Below are positions 1 through 7,565 of a DNA stretch of 35,474 nucleotides, in pieces. A model generated the notes under the pieces. That model searched no databases, had not been told where the DNA came from, and was given only the letters and a program-made list of their open reading frames with translations. The DNA is taken from positions 1-35,474 of the forward strand of contig NZ_CALHIK010000158.1 in the NCBI RefSeq assembly GCF_938030785.1, read 5' to 3'. Every line of letters starts with the position of its first letter. The stretch's first letter is position 1. This DNA comes from an uncultured Campylobacter sp. GTDB lineage: Bacteria > Campylobacterota > Campylobacteria > Campylobacterales > Campylobacteraceae. The translations under genes were made by a program, and so were the position numbers.

Positions 1-1313
1 CCATCCTCTTTTTTAATGATCTGAGTTACCTTGGCGTGGACTTTAAAGCCCGTGATACCGTAGATTACGTGCGCGCCCGCGTCTTCGAGAGCCTTTGCCC
101 AGTGCAGGTTGTTCTCCTCATCAAACCTCGCCTTAAGCTCGACCATCACCGTTACCTGCTTGCCGTCGCTTGCGGCCTCGATCAGGCTCTGGACGATCGG
201 CGAGTTTTTCTCCACCCGGTACAGCGTCATGCGGATCGAGATGACCTTCGGATCCTTGGCGGCCTCTTTGATGAGCTTTTGGACGGGATCAAAGCTCTCG
301 TAAGGATGGATCAGTAGGATATCCTCCTTCTCCATCGCGCTCATAACGGAGGTGTTTTCGTTAAAGGGGGGCAGCGTCTTTGGCAGATACTGAGGATGGG
401 CTAGAAAGGAAAAATCCTTATTGGAAGCGATCTCCCAAAGCCCGTCCAGCGTAAGCGGTACTGCGCATTCATATATATCTTTGTAAAAAATTTTAAGATG
501 AGAATTTAGAAATTCTAAAAGCTCGGCATCGGCGTCCTTTTCGATCTGAAGTCGTACGAAAGCCCCCTTGCGGCGCAGTTTAAGCCCCGCTTCTAAAATC
601 ATCATAAAATCGTCCGCTTCCTCCTCTTCGATTACGATATCTGCGTTTCGCGTGACGCGGAAGGCTGCGGAGCTGATGAGCTTGTAGCCGGGGAAAATTT
701 CCTCCGCGTGGCGCTTTACGATAGTGCCGATCGGCACGTAGGTGTTTTGCGCGACCTGCACGAAGCGCGGAATCACGCGCGGAATTCTAATCATCCCAAA
801 ATGTACCGACTCGGACGCGCCCTCATCGCAAAGTTTGACTGCGAGGGAGAAGCTGAGATTATTTAGATGCGGGAAAGGATGGGTCGCATCCACTGCGATC
901 GGGACGATGACGGGCATTATCTGCGAGAAAAAAAACTCGTCTGCCGCCGGCTTTAGCTCGGGCGGTAGCTCGTCGTAGCTTTTGATAAAAAGCCCGTTTT
1001 TGCAAAGCTCTTTTTGGATGCCGAAATACTGCTGCTCAAGCTCGGTTTGTTCATTTCTTAAATATGAGCGGATCGCGCGCAGCTGCTCTAGGGGCGTCAT
1101 CTCGTCGTCCCCGCTGGTTATAACGCCGGCGGTAAAAAGCTGCTTCAAGCCCGCCACGCGGATCATATAAAATTCGTCTAAATTCGTGCTGTAAATCGCT
1201 AGAAATTTTAATTTTTCAATTAGCGGGATATCCTTTTTGCATTGTTCCAGCACGCGTGTATTGAAGCGCAGCCAGCTTAGCTCGCGGTTTATAAAATTGC
1301 TCTGTGTTTTCAT
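1..1313 (-). CDS. ppk1: Polyphosphate kinase 1, N-terminal part (runs off left edge)
   Basis: Makes inorganic polyphosphate reversibly from ATP, normally at the inner face of the membrane. About 437 codons are visible; PPK1 proteins are usually near 690-700 residues, so the C-terminal third lies outside the window. The start is an ATG preceded by AGGAAG. The protein opens with NRELSWLRFNTRVLEQ, the PPK1 N-domain signature, continues with STNLDEFYMIRVAG, and near the edge shows KVHAK. His426 in that motif aligns with the autophosphorylated histidine of E. coli PPK1 (His435). The gene lies 63 nt downstream of the yihY-like gene on the same strand but has its own candidate -10 box in that gap. 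Nothing looks broken. Identification rests on directly read motifs and is secure. Confidence 0.96.
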   Translation of the reverse strand, partial: MKTQSNFINRELSWLRFNTRVLEQCKKDIPLIEKLKFLAIYSTNLDEFYMIRVAGLKQLFTAGVITSGDDEMTPLEQLRAIRSYLRNEQTELEQQYFGIQKELCKNGLFIKSYDELPPELKPAADEFFFSQIMPVIVPIAVDATHPFPHLNNLSFSLAVKLCDEGASESVHFGMIRIPRVIPRFVQVAQNTYVPIGTIVKRHAEEIFPGYKLISSAAFRVTRNADIVIEEEEADDFMMILEAGLKLRRKGAFVRLQIEKDADAELLEFLNSHLKIFYKDIYECAVPLTLDGLWEIASNKDFSFLAHPQYLPKTLPPFNENTSVMSAMEKEDILLIHPYESFDPVQKLIKEAAKDPKVISIRMTLYRVEKNSPIVQSLIEAASDGKQVTVMVELKARFDEENNLHWAKALEDAGAHVIYGITGFKVHAKVTQIIKKED

Positions 1314-1343
1314 AGCTCTTCCTATGGTGGTTTAAATTTAGCG

Positions 1344-1349
1344 ATTATA
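1344..1349 (-). promoter_or_regulatory. Candidate -10 box for ppk1
   Basis: TATAAT on the minus strand, about 30 nt before the ppk1 ATG, preceded by an A/T-rich stretch as in Campylobacter sigma-70 promoters, which usually lack a clear -35. It lies in the 63-nt gap between the yihY-like gene and ppk1, so ppk1 may be transcribed on its own as well as by read-through. Confidence 0.5.
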
Positions 1350-1376
1350 GCTCAATTAAAATTAAAATTTGAAATT

Positions 1377-2210
1377 TTATGCGGAGGCTTTGGCGCGGTC
1401 GTTTTTAAATTTAGTATCTAAAAATACGCAGAATTTCACGCCGTTTAGATAAAAGATCCAGCTGATGTAGATCCACAGGAAGAAAAACAGCACCACCGAA
1501 AAGGAGCCGTAGATGCTAAGGTAGGTTTTGTTATAAAACACGTACTGCGCAAAAACGAGCCTCGAAAGCCACCATAAAATCGACGCTACGAGCGAGGAGA
1601 TGAGCACCGCTTTGGCGCGGATCTCGCGGTTGATCGCAGTGGCGTAAGTGATCGCAAAGATCGCCCAGACGATGAGGTAGGGCAGGGCTTTTAAAAAATT
1701 TATCCAGCTGGTAAACTCGGTTTTATTCAGCAGATCTTGCAGCTCGCCGCTTATGTAAAACGACGCTCCAAGACCCACGGGAGCGAGCGTCATTAGCGTC
1801 CAGTAGGTGCTTAGGCTCTTAAAAAAGCTTCGCTGCGGAGAGTGCGAGATGCGCGAGATGATCGTCTCAAAATCGCCGAAAAACAGCACCGACGTTACCA
1901 GCACGGCGCAAAAGCCCGTCACACCGAGGCTTAGGCCGTTTGACATAAACTCCTCGATGTAGGGAATGAGGCTTGCTTGGTTGGCGGGGAGTAAATTTGA
2001 AAATATAAAATCCATTATCTTATCGTAGTAGCTCTTAAAGCTCGGCAGCTGCATAAAGACGCTAAGCGAGACCATCAGCACCGGCAGCAGCGCCAAAATC
2101 GTATGAAAGCTAAGGCTCGATGCGTGGTGCATCAGCTGCGAATCATATAGGCATTTGTAGTTTTTAAGTAGGTTTTGCGCTTGTTTAAGCGCTGATATTA
2201 GATTTTTCAT
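1377..2210 (-). CDS. YihY/BrkB family inner-membrane protein
   Basis: A 277-residue polytopic membrane protein of the YihY family. The family was once mislabelled ribonuclease BN; its molecular role is not settled. The family signature is seen near residues 30-45 (ASSLSFHTILALLPVL), followed by about five more hydrophobic segments, including one near residues 95-115 and a very hydrophobic C-terminal pair ending around LFFFLWIYISWIFYLNG. The C-terminus is short and charged. The length is typical for short epsilonproteobacterial members. It is divergent from the TonB receptor gene and lies just upstream of ppk1 on the same strand. I can assign the family from sequence, but not a substrate. Confidence 0.88.
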   Translation of the reverse strand: MKNLISALKQAQNLLKNYKCLYDSQLMHHASSLSFHTILALLPVLMVSLSVFMQLPSFKSYYDKIMDFIFSNLLPANQASLIPYIEEFMSNGLSLGVTGFCAVLVTSVLFFGDFETIISRISHSPQRSFFKSLSTYWTLMTLAPVGLGASFYISGELQDLLNKTEFTSWINFLKALPYLIVWAIFAITYATAINREIRAKAVLISSLVASILWWLSRLVFAQYVFYNKTYLSIYGSFSVVLFFFLWIYISWIFYLNGVKFCVFLDTKFKNDRAKASA

Positions 2211-2288
2211 AAGATGATTTTACATTAAAATTTTAGAATTTCATATAAATTCACGCGATTTTTCTTTTGTGTCGCAGTATGTCGTCCA

Positions 2289-2294
2289 TATAAT
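2289..2294 (+). promoter_or_regulatory. Candidate -10 box for the TonB-dependent receptor
   Basis: TATAAT in the divergent region between the yihY-like gene and the receptor, with T-rich DNA upstream (around 2262-2275). Use of this box would give a leader of about 135 nt. The leader is very A/T-rich and could hold a Fur site, but I see no convincing 19-bp Fur box. Confidence 0.4.
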
Positions 2295-2436
2295 TTTAAG
2301 CCACAAAAATACAATTCTAAATATATAGCTTCATATCGTAAATTTAGCCTAAATTTAGGAAAATTTTTCTAATATGCCGAAAAATAATATTAAATATATC
2401 CATAACGAAAGGAAAATAATGGAACGAAGGAAAACG

Positions 2437-4773
2437 ATGAAATTTAAAATTTCATTAGCGGCATGTATTTGCGTGCTAGCGGGCACGCTAAACGCCGCAG
2501 AGGGCTCATCTTCGGGCGAGAGTAATAGCGCCTTATCGCCTAAAAATGAGCAAAGTTTAGGCACCGTCGAGGTAAACAGCGTCGGCGATAATATCAGCGA
2601 GAGCGGCATCGACGAGGGCTTTTTGAGCAAAAACGTGCAACATGGTATGCTTGCGGGCAAGCGCGCTTTGGATCTTCCCTATCAGATCAACACGATCAGC
2701 AAGGAGATCATGAACCACCAAGGCGTCACCGGCTACGAGGAGGCGGTCAAATACTTCCCGTCCGCGCAGATTCAGATGCGTGGCGGCGCTACGGTCGGAC
2801 GCCCGCAGACGCGCGGCTTTGAGGGCAGCGTCGTAGGCAACAGCTTCTGGGACGGCTTTTATACGATTTCGACGACGGCGATTCCGATGGCGATGTTTGA
2901 GAGTTTTCAAGTGCAAAACGGCGTCGCAGGCTCGCTCTACAGCGCGCAAAATCCGGTCGGGATTTTCAGCTACACGCGCAAGCGCCCGGTAAAAGATCAA
3001 TACATAATTTGGAGCGATTATATGTCGCGAAGCAATCTGGGGCTTGGTCTTGATCTATCCGATAAATTTGAAAAATTCGGCTACCGCACGGTATTTTACG
3101 GATCAAACGGCAACAGACAACCGAAGGGTTCAAATTTGCAGCGCCGCCTAGCCAGCGTCACGATGGAATTTTATCCGACGGGCGATCTTACTTTTGAAGC
3201 CGCGGCAAGCTATTATGAGCACAATACCAAGGGCTTTGCGGGGCAGTTTGCCCTCGGCGTAAAAGACGGCAAGATTACGGACGGAATTACGCTTCCAAGA
3301 GCAGTAGATTCCTCAGAGCGCGGTCTTGGGCAGAGTTTCGGAGGTATGCGTCTGAAAACCACGACCGCAAGCGCGAAATTTAAATTTACGCCTACCGATA
3401 AATGGTATTTAGAGGGCGGCTTTCAGCTTCAGCGCTCCGATCGTGACATTCACAGCGTCGTAAACTATTTGCTTCCCGAAGGGTTTGATTGCGCCAATTA
3501 TGCCGCTTTGCCGAATAATAGAAAGCCTCCTATATGTGTAGCTAATCCAAACGCGAAATGGACGCAGCCGGGTGATTATTATACTCAACATAGCGGCGGT
3601 GCTACGGCGGCATATAGATTCGACCTGCCAAGCGGCTATCTCAAGGCCAATACTCAGTTTAACACGGGCGATATCGAGCATGATTTTAGCGTGCAGACCA
3701 ATGGCTATCACTGGACGCAGGATAGATATAAAAACGCGAGTACTAACTATGTCTCGCCTACTATAGGCAATATAAACGATCCTAAAATTTTAGATCACAC
3801 TAACGCTAAGCGCGGAAGCGGGTTATATCATTTCGCAGTAATAGATATGTATAACGTCTCGGTGCTAGACGATATCACGATAAACGATAAATTTGACGTG
3901 ATGTTAAGCGCATCTAAGGCGTGGATGAGGCAGGAATCCTACAATACTGCCCAGCAAAGACTTGTCAAAGCCTATAGCGATTCGGGATATAGCTGGGCGG
4001 GCAGCTTGATCTTTCATCCGATAGAGGACGCTAGCATCTACTACACTTATGCAGATAGCTTACAGCAGGGCTCTACCTATGTTTATCCGGCGAGCAGCCC
4101 ATATGCGGGAGAGGTCGCCTCTACGTCGCCGTATCGCTCCAAGCAGCACGAGATCGGCGCTAAGATCCGCGTAGCCGATATGATCGATTTTAGCGTAGCG
4201 TATTTTGATATCCGCAGACCTATCGCGTATCTAAATAGCTCTACCGGACGCTACGGCATAAACGGCGAGCAGCGCAACCGCGGATTTGAGTTTATGAGCG
4301 GCGGACGAATAACTGAAAATTTAAGCGTGCTCGGAGGCTTTACCTACATCGATCCTAAGATGCACAACGTAAGCATCGAGGGCGCTAATCGCAAGGTTGC
4401 AAACGGCATCCCTAAGCTCAATGCAAATTTGATGTTTGATTACGAGATCCCGGGCACAAACAAGCTTGCGATCAGCACAAATTTCCACTACACCGGCAAG
4501 ATGTATCTGGACGATCTAAATACCCAGAGCACTCCTAGCTTTTTCGTTACCGATCTTGGCATGAGATACACTAGCGAGCATCTTTTGGGCGATAAGACCA
4601 CGCTGCGCTTCAACGTAAATAACGTATTTAACAAAAAATACTGGGCGGGAATGTATCCTGCTAGCGCCGACGGTGCGGGCGGACTTAACGTAACTAGCGT
4701 GCTAGGCTCGGCAAACGGCGTAACGCTAGGCGAAAGCAGAAGCTTTATGCTCTCTGCGGAGGTGAAATTTTAA
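2437..4773 (+). CDS. TonB-dependent siderophore-type outer-membrane receptor
   Basis: A TonB-gated outer-membrane beta-barrel importer, probably for a ferric siderophore; the ligand cannot be told. I place the start at the ATG of MKFKISLAACICVLAGTLNA, because GAAGG lies 6 nt upstream and a clean signal peptide follows (cleavage likely after residue 20). Upstream in-frame ATGs at 2374 and 2419 would put a charged tail before it. With this start the protein has 778 residues. A TonB-box-like LGTVEV is at residues 41-46, a plug domain at about 70-185 (RGGATVGRPQTRGFEG, NGVAGSLYSAQNPVG), then the barrel, ending in RFNVNNVFNKKYW and a terminal Phe. Two cysteines in an extracellular-loop region (EGFDC to PPIC) may form a disulfide. 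No tonB, exbBD or ABC transporter genes are adjacent. Confidence 0.9.
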   Translation: MKFKISLAACICVLAGTLNAAEGSSSGESNSALSPKNEQSLGTVEVNSVGDNISESGIDEGFLSKNVQHGMLAGKRALDLPYQINTISKEIMNHQGVTGYEEAVKYFPSAQIQMRGGATVGRPQTRGFEGSVVGNSFWDGFYTISTTAIPMAMFESFQVQNGVAGSLYSAQNPVGIFSYTRKRPVKDQYIIWSDYMSRSNLGLGLDLSDKFEKFGYRTVFYGSNGNRQPKGSNLQRRLASVTMEFYPTGDLTFEAAASYYEHNTKGFAGQFALGVKDGKITDGITLPRAVDSSERGLGQSFGGMRLKTTTASAKFKFTPTDKWYLEGGFQLQRSDRDIHSVVNYLLPEGFDCANYAALPNNRKPPICVANPNAKWTQPGDYYTQHSGGATAAYRFDLPSGYLKANTQFNTGDIEHDFSVQTNGYHWTQDRYKNASTNYVSPTIGNINDPKILDHTNAKRGSGLYHFAVIDMYNVSVLDDITINDKFDVMLSASKAWMRQESYNTAQQRLVKAYSDSGYSWAGSLIFHPIEDASIYYTYADSLQQGSTYVYPASSPYAGEVASTSPYRSKQHEIGAKIRVADMIDFSVAYFDIRRPIAYLNSSTGRYGINGEQRNRGFEFMSGGRITENLSVLGGFTYIDPKMHNVSIEGANRKVANGIPKLNANLMFDYEIPGTNKLAISTNFHYTGKMYLDDLNTQSTPSFFVTDLGMRYTSEHLLGDKTTLRFNVNNVFNKKYWAGMYPASADGAGGLNVTSVLGSANGVTLGESRSFMLSAEVKF

Positions 4774-4802
4774 AATCTAGCGGGTTTAAAATTTCTACTT
4801 CG

Positions 4803-4831
4803 GCGGCGCGAATGGTTATAGCGCCGCTTTT
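4803..4831 (+). terminator. Hairpin terminator after the receptor gene
   Basis: A perfect 7-bp stem, GCGGCGC (4803-4809) with GCGCCGC (4821-4827), an 11-nt loop and TTTT directly after it. It begins 30 nt after the receptor stop codon and fits an intrinsic terminator on the plus strand. Confidence 0.7.
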
Positions 4832-4876
4832 AAATTTATGAAATTTTATCGCTCTAAGCGGCAAGATTAAATTTAA

Positions 4877-4919
4877 CGAGGCTTGGTTTTAATATATTTT
4901 AAAATTTAAGCCTCGCTTT
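4877..4919 (+). terminator. Second hairpin after the receptor gene
   Basis: CGAGGCTT (4877-4884) pairs with AAGCCTCG (4908-4915) and is followed by CTTTT. Inside the loop TTTTAA can pair with TTAAAA, giving a long A/T-rich extension. It could be a backup terminator or a transcript-end hairpin. The rest of 4774-5065 is AAATTT-rich with no gene apart from the downstream promoter. Confidence 0.5.
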
Positions 4920-5032
4920 TGGAATTTCAAACTTTGATTTTAAAATTTCGATCTTTAAATTTTTAAGTCGCCGCGCCCCGACTTGCCTGCAAAATTTATC
5001 CGCGCGCGGTTTAAAATTTAGCCGTTTTTGGT

Positions 5033-5038
5033 TATAAT
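5033..5038 (+). promoter_or_regulatory. Candidate -10 box for the 5066 gene and downstream run
   Basis: TATAAT preceded by GTTTTTGGT, about 28 nt before the ATG at 5066, with GGAG just before that start. It probably drives the first gene of the long plus-strand run that continues into aroB and beyond. Confidence 0.6.
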
Positions 5039-5065
5039 CTTTGCAAAACCACGAAACGGAGAGCA

Positions 5066-6490
5066 ATGAAACAGATCCTCATCATCGCAAGCGGCGAGTT
5101 TGCGCGCCATTTTTTATCCCAGGTTTATAAGATTAAAGACGTCGTGCACAATTACCGCGTCGTCGCAAAAAACGCGCTCAGCGTTCCGGAGGCGCTGCAA
5201 AAAGAGCAAAATTTCAGCATCGAAATTTTCGATCCCACGAGCATTGAGCGGCTGCGCGTGGTGCTGAGCCTAGCAGAATTTGATCGCTGCATAATGATAA
5301 TGGATGATGAGTTTGACGCCAAGGTGACGCTAGAAAATTTAAAGACGCTCGCTCCCGATTTAGAGCTGTACGCAGCCGATTTTTGGGGGCTTTTGCGCGA
5401 TAATAAAAACGAAGCTCACGTAAAAATCGTAAATACCCTCGCGCTAAATTCCTCGCGCTTCATCGGCTTTTTGCCGGATAGTCCCGTTTTTGCGGGCAAT
5501 ATCGGGCTTGGGCGAGGCGAGATAATGGAGCTTAAAGTGCCCGTGGGAAGCTCGTTTGCGTATAAAAAGCTAAGCGTGCTTCATAGCGCTAAATATCAAA
5601 TTCCGATGATCTACCGCCATAATAATTACATCGTGACAAGCCCGAATACTAGGATCTATCCCAACGATACGATCTTGGTCGTAGGCGAGCCGAGCGCGCT
5701 GCGAGCGGTATTTGCGGAAGCGAAGAAGCAAAAGGGGCAGTTTCCCTCGCCGTTCGGGCTAAATATCTACGCGCTAATCGATATGAAAAAAATGAGCGAG
5801 TCGGAGATTTCAAAGGCGATCAGAGCGCTTGAGTTTTTGGATCTGCACATCAAAAATCATAAAATTTATCTGCGAGTTCTAAATCCTACGATAAACGACG
5901 AGTTTGCGCGGATGAAGGAGCTGTGCAAGCGGGATAAATTTGAAATTCTCATCGATTACTCGGGCGAGCTAAATTTAAAGCGCGACGTAAGCGAAAACAA
6001 AGTAGGGCTTGCGGTTTGCAGCAGCGAGGTTTTCGAGGCGAATAAAGCTGCGTTAAAATCGCTTGAAATTCCGGTGCTAAGCCTGGGCGACGGCGAGCTA
6101 AAAGACGTGGAAAAAAGCGTCGTAATAAGCGAGGGCGAAGGGCTGCGCGAGGAATCGAGCATCGTCTTTGATATCAGCTCGCAGCTCGGGCTAGACGTGT
6201 ATCTGTATCTTTTCGCGGATACGGAGGGGCAAAAGAGCGAATTTGCTCAAAGCTACGCCGATCTTTCCAAGCTTTTTAAGCAGAGCCTATACATCGTAAC
6301 CGATGAGAGCAAAAACCCGATTTTATCGCTTAGCAGCGAGCGAAATTTGCTGCAATTCGTGCCGTTTAACGATAGAATTTTAGATAAAAAAATCACGGCG
6401 ATTTTCAAAAAGGATTTAGATCAGATGTATTTTAAACTCGGCAAAAATCATCAAATTTTTATCCCCGGCGATTACGGATACGAAAGGTAA
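5066..6490 (+). CDS. RCK/TrkA_C-domain protein (COG3400-like), possible potassium-transport regulator
   Basis: A 474-residue soluble protein. The N-terminus, MKQILIIASGEFARHFLSQV, resembles the Rossmann beta-alpha start of TrkA_N/RCK nucleotide-binding domains, though without the full GxGxxG. Residues about 150-225 (IMELKVPVGSSFAYKKLSV through YPNDTILVVGE) match an RCK C-terminal (TrkA_C) fold, which in potassium channels and Trk/Ktr transporters binds nucleotide or ions. The remaining half (about 240-474) has a repeated alpha/beta character but I do not recognise a domain. No transporter partner gene is next to it. It begins after a TATAAT box with GGAG upstream of the ATG, and aroB follows 40 nt downstream. 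The family call is moderate; a role in potassium control is inference from the domain only. Confidence 0.65.
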   Translation: MKQILIIASGEFARHFLSQVYKIKDVVHNYRVVAKNALSVPEALQKEQNFSIEIFDPTSIERLRVVLSLAEFDRCIMIMDDEFDAKVTLENLKTLAPDLELYAADFWGLLRDNKNEAHVKIVNTLALNSSRFIGFLPDSPVFAGNIGLGRGEIMELKVPVGSSFAYKKLSVLHSAKYQIPMIYRHNNYIVTSPNTRIYPNDTILVVGEPSALRAVFAEAKKQKGQFPSPFGLNIYALIDMKKMSESEISKAIRALEFLDLHIKNHKIYLRVLNPTINDEFARMKELCKRDKFEILIDYSGELNLKRDVSENKVGLAVCSSEVFEANKAALKSLEIPVLSLGDGELKDVEKSVVISEGEGLREESSIVFDISSQLGLDVYLYLFADTEGQKSEFAQSYADLSKLFKQSLYIVTDESKNPILSLSSERNLLQFVPFNDRILDKKITAIFKKDLDQMYFKLGKNHQIFIPGDYGYER

Positions 6491-6502
6491 GTAAAATTAT
6501 GT

Positions 6503-6508
6503 TACAAT
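6503..6508 (+). promoter_or_regulatory. Weak candidate extended -10 box before aroB
   Basis: TACAAT preceded by TGT (extended -10 form), 22 nt before the aroB ATG, in the 40-nt gap after the RCK-type gene. It could give an internal promoter; read-through from upstream is equally possible. Confidence 0.35.
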
Positions 6509-6530
6509 ACCCAAAAATCAAAGGTGGCGT

Positions 6531-7565
6531 ATGAAAATCGATTTAAGCTTGGGCGAAAAAAGTTATAGCGTTTTTATCGACGAACTGCAAGAGATCAAGC
6601 TCAAAGGCAAGGTAGCGATCATCACAAATCCCAAAGTAGGCGGGCTGTGGCTTGATTTTTTATTGCAGCGGTTAAAATGCGAGCAAAAATTTATCATCAC
6701 GATCCCGGACGGCGAGGAGTATAAAAATACCGCGAGCATGGAGCAAATCTTAGAGCAGCTTTTCAGTTCCAAGCTTGATCGCAAAAGTACGCTCATTGCT
6801 CTTGGCGGTGGTGTCATTAGCGACATAACGGGCTTTTGCGCGAGCATTTATGAGCGCGGTATCGATTTTATCAATATACCTACGACCTTGCTGGCGCAAG
6901 TGGATGCAAGCGTCGGCGGTAAAACGGGCGTAAATAATCGCTTCGGCAAAAATTTAATCGGCTCCTTTTATCAGCCGCGCGCGGTTTATTGCGAGAGCAG
7001 ATTTTTATCTACTCTTCCTGCGCGGGAGTTTGCCGCAGGCGTTGCGGAGGCCGTAAAGATGGCTGTATGCTTTGATGTCGAACTATTTAAATTTTTCGAG
7101 ACGCACGATCTGAAAAGCGCCGATGAAATTTCGCATATAATCGCGCGCTGCGTGGCTATCAAAGCAGAGGTCGTAGCTCGCGACGAGCGCGAAAGCGGCA
7201 TCAGAGCGGCGCTTAATTACGGCCATACCTTCGCGCACGCGATCGAGCAGAGCACGAACTATACGCGCTTTTTGCACGGCGAAGCTGTGGCGATCGGTAT
7301 GGTGATAGCAAATGCGCTAGCGCGACGCCTCGGTAAGCTAAGCAGCGAGCAGGAGGAGAAGATCCGCGCCGTGCTTCAAAAATTCGCGCTTCCGGTGAAA
7401 TTTAAGATCAAAGATATAGACGCGTTTTACGAGCTATTTTTTCTCGATAAAAAGAGCGAAAACGGCAAGATAAAATTTATCTTGCCAGATGGCATCGGTA
7501 AATTTCGTATCGTCGATGATATAGACAAAGCCGCGGTAATAGCCACGTTAAGAGAGTTTGCATGA
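6531..7565 (+). CDS. aroB: 3-dehydroquinate synthase
   Basis: The second step of the shikimate pathway: DAHP to 3-dehydroquinate in the cytosol, NAD- and metal-dependent. 344 residues, normal length for epsilonproteobacteria. Motifs read directly include the NAD-binding ALGGGVISDITGF, then IPTTLLAQVDASVGGKTGVN, KNLIGSFYQP, and the metal-ligand segment ALNYGHTFAHAIE followed by LHGEAVAIGM. The start ATG has AAGGTGG upstream. The stop codon overlaps the next gene's start by 4 nt (ATGA), indicating translational coupling with the MscS-family channel. aroB followed by an MscS protein and mtaB is an order I recall from C. jejuni. Secure. Confidence 0.97.
   Translation: MKIDLSLGEKSYSVFIDELQEIKLKGKVAIITNPKVGGLWLDFLLQRLKCEQKFIITIPDGEEYKNTASMEQILEQLFSSKLDRKSTLIALGGGVISDITGFCASIYERGIDFINIPTTLLAQVDASVGGKTGVNNRFGKNLIGSFYQPRAVYCESRFLSTLPAREFAAGVAEAVKMAVCFDVELFKFFETHDLKSADEISHIIARCVAIKAEVVARDERESGIRAALNYGHTFAHAIEQSTNYTRFLHGEAVAIGMVIANALARRLGKLSSEQEEKIRAVLQKFALPVKFKIKDIDAFYELFFLDKKSENGKIKFILPDGIGKFRIVDDIDKAAVIATLREFA

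Noticed and set aside
2380..2410. Possible Fur box (AATAATATTAAATATAT)
   Set aside because: A/T-rich with partial hexamer matches but no convincing 19-bp inverted repeat; the whole leader is similarly A/T-rich.
2374..2436. Upstream in-frame starts for the TonB receptor (ATGs at 2374 and 2419)
   Set aside because: They would put a charged, non-signal sequence before a normal signal peptide; the ATG at 2437 has GAAGG at good spacing.
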